Of a stretch of 45,690 nt of DNA, positions 10,827-22,707 are shown one piece after another. The notes below the pieces were generated by a model that saw only the letters and a program-made list of their open reading frames with translations, searched no databases and was not told the origin of the DNA. The position numbers were made by a program, and so were the translations under genes. This stretch comes from Thermomucor indicae-seudaticae (taxonomy: Eukaryota; Mucoromycota; Mucoromycetes; Mucorales; Lichtheimiaceae), in contig JSYX01000268.1 in the NCBI GenBank assembly GCA_000787465.1, positions 1 to 45,690 of the forward strand, written 5' to 3'. Every line of letters starts with the position of its first letter. Position 1 is the stretch's first letter.

Positions 10827-10834
10827 TATATAAA
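10827..10834 (-). promoter_or_regulatory. Possible TATA box of the minus-strand C2H2 gene
   Basis: The AT-rich octamer reads TTTATATA on the minus strand and lies about 65 bp upstream of the start codon at 10762. Position and sequence suit a core promoter element. Confidence 0.4.
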
Positions 10835-12864
10835 TGGGAAAAGACACGACATGTTCGTGATGCTAGCTGTCCCAAATCTTGTTTTCCTTGACGAGATCGT
10901 CGGTTATCCCAACTCTGCACAATGTGCTCGTGCACTAAATTTGGTCATATTGGCCCGGAAACAGTGCCTGTCGCATAAGATCAATTCCAAACGAACCCAT
11001 AATTGACTGCAATGGCCCGATTATCAGCTCTATTTCCAGGATTTTTCTTTTCTCCTAGGTGACCTGCAGCGACGTGCATATTCATCATTTGGGGGGGAGA
11101 GAGGACAACAGATTCGCGAACTTATCAATTTCTTTGTTTTCTCTTTATTACTTGGTTCCAGCTTGATCATTCGCTATAATTTAGGCTGATCTGTGGCAGT
11201 GGATGCTTACGATCAGCGAACTTCTTCCATCCATGGCCTTGTTATTCTTCTATAATACCTGTCTTCGTCCCCCCCTATGCCTCCTTTTCCTACTCAATCA
11301 GCGCGCATCTGAGACTTTATCTCCAACCGCCTCCTGCAGGTCGCTACTAACTGGAAATAGAATTACCTTCTCCGAGTATTCAAAGGGGGAGAAGTTGCAG
11401 GGAAAAGGGTAAACATTGGATCTATGACCCTTCGTGTTGCCTCCTTTTTGCGCCAACAAGTTGCAAGTTACATAGACCATCTCGTGTCCTTAAACCCCCT
11501 TTTCCATCCACCCTATCCCCCCGTAAACAGGAGTCACTGGTTTCACTCTCCACGGCCCCCTTCTCCTTTAAGTCTTCACCCCTTGATCCGTCCGTCTTTT
11601 ACCTATATGTCGCATTCATATCACCGTTCATTTGGGTGCCTGATCACGCCATGATGAAGCTTAACAATAGAGTAAATCACCGCGAATGTGAATACTAGGA
11701 CATTTGTTAAGTCAATTTATTCCGAATTGCGTGTATTGCTATTGATCTCACTCTGGTCAAAGGGACGTGTCCCTGATAACTATGCATCGTCGGTTACCTA
11801 AAATTGATTCATTCCTGCTCAACCACCCCCTTTCTCTCTGTCTTTGTCTCTCAAAAGGCGAGATACACTCACGCACGGTCATTGCCGTCTTGTTAGCAAA
11901 TAATCTCTTAAATTACCATTTGCCCGTGTTGATCCAGAGAACGAGCCTGGAATCACGTCATGTAAGTTGGCTCACGAGTTGCATAAATTGCGTACATACA
12001 AACAATGCAGTGCATGTCTTCCCGTCTATTCGGATCCTTGTGACTCTCTTTGTCTGACGTGAACTCGAAGAGACTGTTTGGAGTGTGTGTGCACTTGTGG
12101 GTTGTTAATGGAGGAGGATAACGGGGGAACTCAAAGGGAGGAGGGAGGGGGGCGGGGGAAGGTAAAGACTGTGTCGGCTTTTTTCTATTTTGCGCGTCAA
12201 CGCGTGCCATCCGGAACCCTATTAAAGTTGAAGCCAGGAGCTGAAGGATGCAGAAAACTTTAGATATGACATCTGTAACGTTGGCTCTTGAACAAGTCAA
12301 CAAGACCCTTCGCATTGCTGGGAGGGGATGTCGAACCCTGACATATATACAATCTGCGGCAGTTTAACTGCTCGAGCCGATGCCGAGTATAGGAAAAATG
12401 TCATGATAGCAATTCTGCTAAGTCGAAGTCTCGCGCAGTATTCATTGAGATGGCTGTAGAATCAATGACATGTCTTGCTTAGAGCTACATGATCGGTCCA
12501 TAAGTCATGCTATGTGCAGGCACAGGGAGAGATAGAGAGAAAGATCAAGGTGGAGGTTATTCATTATCCCGAATGACATGGCGCCCTTTTGGCCTGGTTT
12601 TGTTTTCTATGAGTTGGCCGGTGCGGCAGCCAATAATAGGAACGAAGGAAAGACACGAGAATACAGTGCACTGGTATCACCCCTTTCATTTGACGTAAAC
12701 TGCAAAGCTCTCACGGCTGTGTGTGTCCCGAGAAGACAAATGGGAAGATCACCCATTTTTGCGGGGCGCAATTTCGGGTAGAGTTACAATTTGTCAGCCT
12801 CCCCTTGATAAACGGTTTTCACCTTTGAAGCTACCATCACCCAAGCGCGTTTTGTTTTCCCTCA
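10835..12864. other. Long divergent intergenic region
   Basis: About 2.0 kb separates the minus-strand zinc-finger gene from glutathione synthetase on the plus strand. It holds promoters for both. It has several C-rich/pyrimidine-rich tracts (for example around 11500-11570) with multiple CCCCT/AGGGG pentamers, which in yeasts can be stress-response elements. No ORF here has recognisable protein motifs. It is the largest non-coding gap in the gene-rich part of the window. Confidence 0.45.
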
Positions 12865-14845
12865 ATGTCATATCCTCCAGTACAATCGGCTGCATATCGT
12901 GACATTCTTTTAGCTGATGCTATCGATTGGGCTCTCGCCCATGGCCTTGTGGTTCGGCCAAGCAAAGAAAAGCAAGGTCATTTCGCCAACAACAGCGCAG
13001 TGACGCACGCCCCTTTTACCCTGTACCCAACCCCGTTCCCGCGTGCCGAATTCGAGAAGGCAAAAGGACTGCAGCAGCCCTGGAACACTCTAATTCATAA
13101 ACTGAGTCTTGACAATGCTCTCATTTCCGAAGTTATGGAAACGTAATAATATCACTGCCGGTAGTTACAGGGCTTACGATGTATCTGACTTGTTCCGTCC
13201 GTCCGCTTATAATAGGCTGTCCAAAGTGGATGACTTTATGCGGAACCTTTATCAAATCTACCTTCATACCAAAGATGATATAGTGCAGGTATATCTGTTG
13301 CACGCTCATAGAAGAGAGTTTCTTTTCTTTTGTTAAACAGTCTTCCACCGCTTCTTTAGCGAGCCTCGCTAGGGATTCACAGATGCGACTATTTGCTTCA
13401 CGCCGCGCCGGGCGCAAATGAGAAAACAGCAAAGATCCAACAAGTAGAATTTAATACCATTGCCTCTAGTTTTGGAAGTCTAAGTACCCAGACAAGCAAG
13501 TTGCACAGGTTCGTCGTGATCTCTGCTGCTCCCATGCGTTGTGAAATTAATTAAGCGTGTAGGTACCTCTTGCAAGCCATCAATGGTTACGGTTATCGCC
13601 GGATTAACATTGACCAATTACCCGAAAACCGTTCCATGGAATGTATTGTTGATGGAATCGCAAGTGCTTGGAAACTGTACAACAATCCACAGTAAGTTTA
13701 TTAGGCCATCACGATGTTCGTTGCAGCAGCAGCACCTTTTGTAACTCACTTACCTGGCTCGGTTTGACTTGGTTGAAGTGCTTACGTCTTGATGGTCGTA
13801 CAACCAGGAGAAAGAAACGCTTTTGATCAACGATGGATCGAATATAAGCTCATGGAAAGGTAGATTGAACTTGACGTTATTCAAGTCTGGGAATTGCTAA
13901 ATATGTAACATTCAGACATGGTATTCCACTTATTCGTCGAACTCTTTCAGAGGTTGCAGTAAGAGGAATATTACGCAGTGAAAACAGGGCACTCATTGTG
14001 TGAGTTTGTACACCGCAAGCTGACGGACAGACAACGTTACATTGCGATAGTACTGACTATTGACAACAACAGAGACGACCAGGAAATCGCGGTTACATAT
14101 TTCCGTGCAGGTTACGCTCCCGAAGATTACCCCACACCAAAAGTAAAAGAAGAGGCTAGAGGACATGGGGTGATGCGTGCGATATTGACTACTAGGTTTT
14201 ATATGCCAGGAATGGAGGGCAAGGCAAGAAATCGAGCGCTCGCTATCTATTAAATGTCCAACAATAGCATATCAACTGGTGGGCGTCAAGAAGGTGCAAC
14301 AGATCCTCTCGATACCAGGTCGCTTAGAACGCTACGTCGATGTCTATACAGCAGAGTTATTACGCGAATCGTTTGCAGGTTTATATCCATTGGATGATTC
14401 GCCCGAAGGCGAGCGTGCATACAAAATGGCATTAGAAAACCCTAATGCCTATGTCATGAAGCCGCAGCGCGAAGGTGGAGGGAACAATATCTATGGCTCA
14501 GACATCCCTGATGCGCTTCGGAAAATGAATCCAGATGAACGGAAGGCCTACATCTTGATGGACTTCATTCGGAGCCCGCCGTTAGAAAACGAGATGGTGC
14601 GAGAGGGCCAGCTAATTGAAGGCTCCGTGATTAGTGAACTTGGCATATATGGAGTATATCTAAAGTGAGTAATGCATTGGCTCTTTCCAAGCAAAATCGT
14701 TTAACTAACCTGCTGTTTTAGTGATGGTGAAAAGGCAGTGGTGAACGAAATTGGCGGTCATCTGCTGCGAACCAAAGCATACGCAAGCAAAGAGGGCGGT
14801 GTGGCCGCAGGATTCGCCGTTATCGATAGTCCACTGCTAGTGTAA
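12865..14845 (+). CDS. GSH2: Glutathione synthetase (ATP-dependent)
   Basis: Nine exons: 12865-13142, 13216-13288, 13360-13508, 13563-13691, 13779-13859, 13916-13999, 14073-14142, 14210-14664 and 14722-14845. Together they give 480 aa, close to the 474 aa human enzyme. The enzyme joins gamma-glutamylcysteine and glycine using ATP, the second step of glutathione synthesis in the cytosol. Visible family blocks are DAIDWALAHGLV and HAPFTLYPTPFPR at the N-terminus, SLGIHRCDYLLH, QQVEFNTIASSFG, LPENRSMECIVDGI, QPGERNAFDQRWIEY and YFRAGYAPEDYP. Also present are the Gly-rich ATP-binding loop KPQREGGGNN (372-381), SELGIYGVYL, and the C-terminal GGHLLRTK and GGVAAGFAV. All introns are GT-AG. Unspliced, the locus is full of stops, so it can look broken in a simple ORF scan; spliced it is intact. 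Calmodulin follows 244 bp downstream on the same strand. Confidence 0.96.
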
Positions 14846-15089
14846 TACCATCCATAGCCGATAGAGTATGCAGGCCAAACTATTTCATTTGATTATCATG
14901 ACAATTGACAAAACAAGTCAAAACAATGATCCTTGCTATTTGTGTGCAAATGGCCAAGCTTGTGGCACGCTTCCTTAACAGGTGACGCACACTCCGCATT
15001 GGTTCAGCAGTAGCAATAAGGTCCCCGCCCTGTTCTTCAGCCCCCGTCTTCCTGGAAGTCCCTCTTTTCCGCCACATCTAGTTATTCCT

Positions 15090-15932
<843 letters not shown>

Positions 15933-16461
15933 AAAAAGTAAAACAAGGGACAAGCAACCTCCTCGATGGTCTGTGCGACAGATTCATACATGAAGATCTA
16001 CACATTCCCCGTTTTTTTTACCTGCTCTTACTATATACATCTCAATTGAATACACATTGCCTTCTCTTCTTTCAATTATTGCGCATTCCGTGGGGAGACA
16101 GTCCGGGTATTCTTTCATGTTAATGATCTTTGATCGTTTGGCTGGAGTGTAGCCATCCGGTTTTTCATGAAGCAGGGTGATGTCAGGTCAGTTAAAACAC
16201 AGCATCCAGACCCAATTGGGTGGCCCGCTCAAGGTATCGAGGAGCTTTTCCGTTATTCGAACCACATGTAAGGCTAAACGTGTTAAGCTTGATAAGGAGA
16301 GTGATCGTGGGACTGGTAATGAGTGCGGTTTGATTTGTGAAGTAGCGCGACTAAGCCGAAACCTGCTCAGCGTAGCACTTGATGCTACCAAACCAGGATT
16401 CAACTGCTCCGCGGCAGTGTGCGCCAAGAAATTTTTCCCTTCTTTTAATTCACCCTAAGAT
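15933..16461. other. Intergenic between calmodulin and ARD
   Basis: About 530 bp with no supported gene. A 93-codon plus-strand ORF (16177-16458) and its minus-strand shadow have no recognisable motif. The ARD promoter is expected here. Confidence 0.45.
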
Positions 16462-17231
16462 ATGCGAGCTTACGTGTACGAGGAAACCGCTGCTGACCAG
16501 CGTGAACCCCACGACAGCGGCATTGAAAAATCAGTCGACGATTTGAAGCGCATTGGTGTCCTGTACTGGCGCTTCGACGGCCCTGACGCTGTTGAACGTC
16601 TCGATGCTTTAGCTGCGGAACGCAACTACAAGAATCGCGATCAGGCAAGGCAAATGCAACATACAGACCAAACACCAAAAGCGAGAGTAATTGATAAAGA
16701 CCCTGTTTTGCAGATTGTCGTTTCGCCTGAAGTCTTGGGAGACGTTTACGAAAGCAAAGTAAAAATGTTTTTTGACGAGTAGGTGTATCTTATGCACAAG
16801 GATAAAGGGGTTGCCGCCCTACATACTCCGGGTCCTTAGGCACCTGCACGAAGACGAGGAAATCCGTTTCGTCTTGGATGGTACTGGCTACTTTGATGTA
16901 CGCGATCAAGACGACGTTTGGATCAGGATTCAAGTTGAAAAAGGCGACATGATCATCTTGGTACGTGATGGATTTGTCAGCCATCCTAGATAGACCCTTT
17001 AACAAGCAGTATACAGCCCGCTGGTATCTATCATCGATTCACGACAGACACCAAAAACTACATTAAAGCCATGCGTCTGTTCAAGGATGAGCCTGTTTGG
17101 ACAGCATTGAATCGTAAGTGTACCTATCAATTGCTTAGTCGCGAACCAGCGCTCACATACACTGACTAGGTCCGGCTGCTGATGATAACAAGTTCAGAAA
17201 AGAATACCTCCAAACTATTCGTGCACAATAA
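16462..17231 (+). CDS. ADI1: Acireductone dioxygenase (methionine salvage)
   Basis: Five exons (16462-16644, 16714-16778, 16840-16960, 17017-17113, 17170-17231) give 175 aa, the normal size of the ARD cupin. The enzyme oxidises acireductone to the 2-keto acid precursor of methionine (Fe form) in the methionine salvage pathway. The metal ligands are visible: His84, His86 and Glu90 in HLHEDEEIR, and His129 in AGIYHRF. Conserved [19 protein letters not shown] and [15 protein letters not shown] blocks confirm the family. The first intron (16645-16713) begins with GC, not GT (CAG|GCAAGG). It is 69 nt with no in-frame stop, so unspliced mRNA would encode a 23-residue insertion. Family alignment (NRDQ directly followed by IVVSPE) favours removal. 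The gene converges on VPS35 with 379 bp between stops. Confidence 0.95.
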
Positions 17232-17610
17232 AAAGTATGTGCTTCCCTTACCCAAGTCTACATCCGTAAACTATGGAATATCTGTTTAGGCAGCTTGCAA
17301 GTTGTTGCCGATGGGTACGACCTTCGAATATTACTAGGTCAAGTATGGGTTTTCTTTGGACGAGAGAGACTGACGTGCTCTCAACTTATGAGCCAATGAC
17401 CTTCTCTTCAGTAACGCGTCCGATAAAATTCGGAAAGACTTGCATTTAAAGAAATGCAAATATTGGCTGCGCTTCTTTAGTAGTCGATCGACTTTGCACT
17501 CGACAGGAGCAGTGGCTACTTTTGCCAGAGCGGGTTTTTATCTAATTCGATAAGATATATAACGAACAAAAAACAATAATGGTATAGATAATAGTATATT
17601 ATTCAAAGTT
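17232..17610. other. Convergent 3' intergenic region
   Basis: This region lies between the stops of acireductone dioxygenase (plus) and VPS35 (minus). It is AT-rich near 17540-17600 with possible polyadenylation signals. No gene seen. Confidence 0.45.
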
Positions 17611-20600
17611 TTACAAGTCGCCTATATCCACTTCATCATATTTCGCTCCTTGCCATTCATTACTCGATGATGCTTGTTTACGGTGCTGCAGATGCAATAG
17701 CGTAGCACGGAAATGTCGATGTACGTATTCCGCAAGTGAGCCTTGATGCTCTACAAGTGAAGAGGAGTTGGACGTCGGTGGGTGCTGGTCAGGGTTATCC
17801 ATGTTGCTGAGGTTGGTGTTGATCAGATCAATCAGGCCATTCAGGTACTTGACCGTCACCTAAGAAAAAATATCAACCGTTAGTCAGTTAGTTCATCCTT
17901 TGCGCTTGCTTGCTTTACATACCGCATCATTGCCGCGTTCAAAATAATAAATGTACTGGTTCAAGATCTCCACAAAGAGCTCTACATTGGTTGCCGCATC
18001 CATGCAACTGTCCGCAATCTTCAAAGCTTTCTGCAGACATTCCAAGGCGCGTTTACCGTTCCTAAACAGTTGCTCCCTATCTTCATCTTCTGAACGTGGC
18101 ATCGTCCACCACAAGTGCGACGACAGATAGACTGCACGACATTGATCAGGCTTTTTGAGCAATTTGGCGCTATGCAGTGCTGCCTTGGTAATCAGCGTGT
18201 CATAATTGTCGGCCGAGAACACTCGGACTTGCTGTAACGCGCCGACAATGCATGTGATGGCTTGGAACTGAGCTTTGGATTCAGATATCGATTCTTCGTA
18301 TATCGTGAACGCCTCTACAAAGAATTCATAGGCAATCTCTTCAAATCCACATTCGTCCGCGCTTTGGCCAGCCATCAGAAATAGGCGAAGACAGATATCC
18401 GCGCATTCGCATTTGTGGTTCAGTGTTGAAATGACTTGATGGATGAATCGGAATAACGTTGACGTCTTCTTTTCCCAAATCTCGTCCTACAATACGTATA
18501 CCTTTGTATAAGCAAAAATCTAAACAGATCTTCCTGCCGGTAAGCTATCTATATCTACCCGAGTCTCTTGCATTTTGTATCGTCGTGCTAGCTTAACCGC
18601 TGAAACCACGAGTGGTGGATATGTATACCTGATACGTTCACCACCTTCACTTAATTGTTTGCGAGCCGTAGATAGAAGCTGGCCCAAAAGTTACCGTCAG
18701 TGGAACGACGAACGCACGCACGCACTAACGGGTCTACTCTAGCAACTTACCAAGAACTGGGTGTCTTCGTTATCGGATCTGAACAAATGTATCATCTTTG
18801 CAATCCAACCTTGTTCTTCCGAAAACTCTTCATCTTCGATGCTCGTAAATTCTGGCTTTCGTACACGCGCAGCATACATGGGCGAAGGCGCTGTGGTCGT
18901 TGCAACTGGCGCATCCTTTTGATCACGCAGTAACACTTCACATAGACTCAAAATTCCGTGAACGTCTTCAGGCAGGCTGACGATCGTTTCATTCTTCAGT
19001 ATGCTTGAGACAATAGCATGAGCAACAGCTCGGCGGGTAGTGAATGGTTGTAGCGCAAGGAGAGGCTGATAGTTTTCGAGGGCCAAAAGCGTTAAAACCG
19101 ACGCGTATTGGTTGATGGGTGCCAGGAGTAGTGCCAGCAGGTTGGCTTCAGTTGGTTTCGAATGCAAGTCAGGTGAGTCTGAAAACTCGGACATTTTGTC
19201 TTTTGTATACGCGAGGATCTGATCCACATATTCGAGTTTGTCTGGGTAACAGGAAAGCGACAAGTTAATCAAAGATACAAGTAGGGCGGTCAAGTCTTGA
19301 ACAGATAAATCTGGCCGAGCCTAATGTCTCTTTGTAAATGGGGAAGTTACGTGTGATACACCCCTTCTTGTCTGTTTTACCTTGACGAGTTCAACAATCT
19401 GACCCCAAAAGACTGCAAACAGCTCGACGTCTTCAGGTATCCCACGCACTTTTCTCACCTCTTGCGTCTCATTATTGACAGCCTTTTCCTCTCCATTCGT
19501 TTCCTCAGCATTCTTTGTTTCTCCATTGGCGGCGGCTGTCTCTTCATTCTTTTCCTCCTCTTCTTGTTCTTTCTCGTTATTCTCTTCGGCTTCGTTGTCT
19601 GGTTCAGCCTCAGTCTCGGCTTCTTCGGGGTCCGGCGTGCCCTGCAGTTCACTCTGAAGCCTCTTCTTCTTTTCCTCTGCAGCTCGACGTATAGCTTCTT
19701 CTTGCTTCTTCTTGACTTCTGGAGGTGTCTCAACATCGGCCTCGCGTGCGGCATATGCCGCCAATCGATCAATTAGAGCAATAATAATCTGTTTGACATT
19801 GACTTTTGGGTGAAGCTGAGCAGTTGCAGACAGGAATGGCTGGAGCGTCCGCAGATGAAACTCATCAGGGAACACCTAGCAGCCATAATGAGCTACACAA
19901 ACTCCATCAACCGAGGATATCAAAATGTTAATATACCTGAATGATCACTTCCATCAAGTATTCTTGAGCAATAACATCCCTGCAGCTAACAACTTGATCC
20001 AATATGCCAGGAAGGATCACCTACAGTGGAAAAAAAGGAAAAGTTTACGTTTGGGCATCAGCTCCCATAGCATTAACGCTTTGTGAACAATTACCTTTTG
20101 ATAGGTCTCTAGATCCACTCCTTCCAGCTGACTAAGACGGACAAGGTTCGTACCGACCAGAATACGTAACTCGCGACGTTCCGCTTCTCTCTTTTCCCGA
20201 TCGCGTGAATGTCCTTGATGCTGTAACCGGACCCACAGCTTGTTCATTTCCGTAAAGTTGGTAAGAATAAACTGGATCGATTCCTGGACGTTACCCTCAG
20301 GTCTAAGAGGAAGAAGACTGTCAGTATCACCCTTTTTTCCCTGTCTCTCTTTGCTAATAAGTTGTTTTATACCCAGTACTATTTCCTTCTGGGAGGTAAT
20401 CTCGGGTAAGGCCACTCAGATAATGACGCAAAAAAAGACCACGAACAGGATGTTGCACGCCTCGAGACATTTCCATCATATCGCGCATGATCTCACGTAC
20501 CGGTGCATCGGGCATACTCATGTAGGCCGCTCCAACCGTAATCATCAAATAAAGTCGTGGAACGATATTACCCGCGTACTGAACAAGCTCATACAAGTCA

Positions 20601-21021
20601 GCCAGGTGGTGTCGACCAGATTGATGCGATTCCGTTAAATATATTGTTAAATGCCGCAGAGCATCGAAAATAGCCATATCTAGTATATACATATATAAAG
20701 AGGGTAGCGTGAGACAAGCAAGAACTTCCTTCCCTTCACTGCACAGAGGGACATACAGAGCTCATAATAGTTTTTCGGAGTGAGTGCCGAAGTACGCAAC
20801 TCGGCAAGCATATTGGAACAATGCTTTAGACCATCCATCAACCGATTATTATCCTACAACCGAGCAATTAGCCAGTCGAAAGCACAGGCGCCCAATTCAG
20901 AGAGAATAAGTACCAGGCATTTTTTCATTTGATGCGCCTGAACTTTGACAACATTCAAAACTTCATCGAGAAGCCGGTTTTGGTCTTCCGTCGGAGCAGG
21001 ACTATTAGGTGCAAAGCTCAT
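17611..21021 (-). CDS. VPS35: Retromer cargo-recognition subunit VPS35
   Basis: Ten exons on the minus strand, in order: 21021-20914, 20853-20757, 20679-20373, 20302-20095, 20020-19937, 19875-19381, 19320-18751, 18678-18559, 18486-17923 and 17859-17611, giving 933 aa. Family blocks are clear: [35 protein letters not shown], and the VPRLYLMI motif (about residue 109) that contacts VPS26. Also visible are [56 protein letters not shown] and [13 protein letters not shown]35 is the alpha-solenoid core of the endosomal retromer that recycles cargo to the Golgi. A Lys-Glu then acidic insertion of about 95 residues (about 316-412), absent from the human protein, sits after [12 protein letters not shown] within the solenoid. 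All introns are GT-AG and phases are consistent. Confidence 0.96.
19450..19730 (-). other. Low-complexity Lys/Glu insertion in VPS35
   Basis: Within exon 6, GAA/GAG/AAG codons dominate. The encoded segment runs from [18 protein letters not shown] through a long Glu/Asn/Ala tract to the return of conserved sequence at GIPEDVELF. It is in frame and without stop, so it is a coding expansion and not an unspliced intron: no GT-AG pair removes it cleanly. It would form a charged, probably disordered loop with a helical start. Confidence 0.75.
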
Positions 21022-22064
21022 TACAGAATAATTCCAGGCGTTTTAGATACTCCAAGGTCGCAGGCCAAGAACGCAGCACTCCAGGTTAAGCCAGGTCTGA
21101 GTACGGATTTTTGAAATGCCGGAAAGGCGGGCGTCGATTTCCTCAATAACTCATTTGATTTACTGGTTTTTTTTTGAAGCAATGTTTTGCGTTGCTCGAA
21201 AGGTCTCTTTTGCGTAAAGCATAAACCAAAATTTGCGCTATCACTCTGCGCCAAGCATAAAGCACGACTTACGCCAGTGCAAACCACATTTGAGCCGAAT
21301 GAAAGAAAGAGTATTTGCGCGCAAGTAATATCAAACATAGCTGCGACAATTTGGAACCATCCTTTGGTTTCAGTCAGACTTACTGATGGATATTTGCTCA
21401 CAGTGACATATACGGTCATTTTTTCGTGTAAAAAGCTGGTCCTGGTTTGTTTCTGTTGGAAGATTTGAGACGAGGAGGGGGGCGTGGCATGCCTTATAGT
21501 CATTAAAAGACGTTATATGGAATAGCATCCGTCACCCCGAAAGTCCCCAATTGAATCCAAATGAATCGCTTTTTCGAGCACTGTTCGTGAAAAGGTAAGG
21601 TCTTCTTTCTGCTTTGATACACCGGAAATTACTCACAGTTGTATTCTGTGAAGTGATTTTTTCTTTTTTAACTGTTATCCCCGTAGCAAAAACGGGTCGA
21701 TGCATACAGGGTAAGGTTTCTCTTTGCTTTTTTCCTTACTTGAAATGGATCCTAAATGATGCACGCAAATTCCATGTCTTTGAATACGCAAATTTGAATG
21801 GTACATAACGCAAACTTCTGTGTTCTACAACTGCAAACTATCATGCACATTTACGCGAAAAACTTGTAGAAATCTTGTAAACCCCAATGAAGGTCGCGTT
21901 TTCCATTCAGAATATGTACAAGACTCGTTAATGTACCACTTATTAGTCTTATTATTGATTTGTATGGGATGATTTAAAGAAGAATGGCAGCGTGTGGGGA
22001 CAAAATGTGGTTCGAATGTTTGGGGATAAGGACAACAAACAGGAAAGCAAGCAAGGGGATAAAA
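21022..22064. other. Intergenic between SPT4 3' end and VPS35 start
   Basis: About 1.04 kb holding the VPS35 promoter and the SPT4 3' end. Open frames are short and without motif; the 21021-21503 minus-strand ORF only overlaps the VPS35 start region in another frame. A GCATAAA/GCGC-type short repeat pattern near 21210-21270 was seen but not resolved as an element. Confidence 0.4.
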
Positions 22065-22613
22065 TTAGTCTGTCACAGTTCCGTCTCTTGGTCTGTAGGT
22101 AATCCCTCGTCGGTCCAATTCATCTTCCACATAGTCGGGTACCCGCCCATAGACACGTATAGCATAAACACCTTGTGTATATTTGTCTATTCTCATTATT
22201 ATAATTAGTCCAAACTGAAGGCTCGTATATCCCTGTTCAGAGTTATGATTACCAATTCGCTGCCATCGTGCCACCCAACTCTCTTTAGGTTGCAACATCG
22301 CAATCAACCTAGCAGCCGATCGATCAAAACGTTCAATAATAATGCTCTCAGTTCTTCGTGTTCGTAATCGATCACTACTTACCCTTCAAATTTGTTAGTT
22401 GTACATTCTGCAACTCGGTCACTTCGTCCTCGCATCCGCACAATGTCTTCACAATTATCACAGCCGTCCTCCCGAAATTGGGATACATTCTAGAGGCTTG
22501 TTCTCAGTTGCTTGCTTACTTTGTTAACCGTAAAATGACAAATTTACCTTTACGAGTGAGCACAAGAGACATGCTCGCAATTGCTTCTTTTCTTGAGGTA
22601 CCACAATCTCCAT
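22065..22613 (-). CDS. SPT4: Transcription elongation factor SPT4 (DSIF small subunit)
   Basis: Four exons on the minus strand (22613-22548, 22489-22383, 22308-22253, 22186-22065) give 116 aa, against 117 aa in human SUPT4H1. The four zinc-binding cysteines are Cys15 and Cys18 (RACLLCSLVK) and Cys32 and Cys35 (GCDNCED). The C-terminal part has LIAMLQPKESWVARWQRIDK, GVYAIRVYGRVP and the end block RRGITYRPRD, typical for the family. SPT4 pairs with SPT5 to regulate RNA polymerase II processivity in the nucleus. The gene is missed by simple ORF calling because every exon is under 125 nt. The start lies only 94 bp downstream of the APC4 stop on the same strand, so its promoter must be short or overlap the APC4 3' region. 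Confidence 0.93.
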
Positions 22614-22707
22614 GATCAATGTAGGTAGATTTGCTGCAGAAAGCAAAGACCAAATTCTGGCGGCTATTGAAAATGACAGTTCGCTTAAGAACAAAAGACT
22701 CGAATCT

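Noticed and set aside
12320..12390. Possible minus-strand tRNA, because of GGGTTCGAC near 12331-12340
   Set aside because: The T-arm does not close to a 5-bp stem, and no acceptor or anticodon stem could be drawn.
13133..13432. Minus-strand 99-codon ORF and stops within the glutathione synthetase locus, suggesting a broken gene
   Set aside because: All stops fall in introns with proper GT-AG ends; the spliced frame is complete and matches the family along its whole length.
18700..18933. Plus-strand ORF opposite VPS35
   Set aside because: It is an antisense shadow of VPS35 exon 7 and its intron, with no motif of its own.
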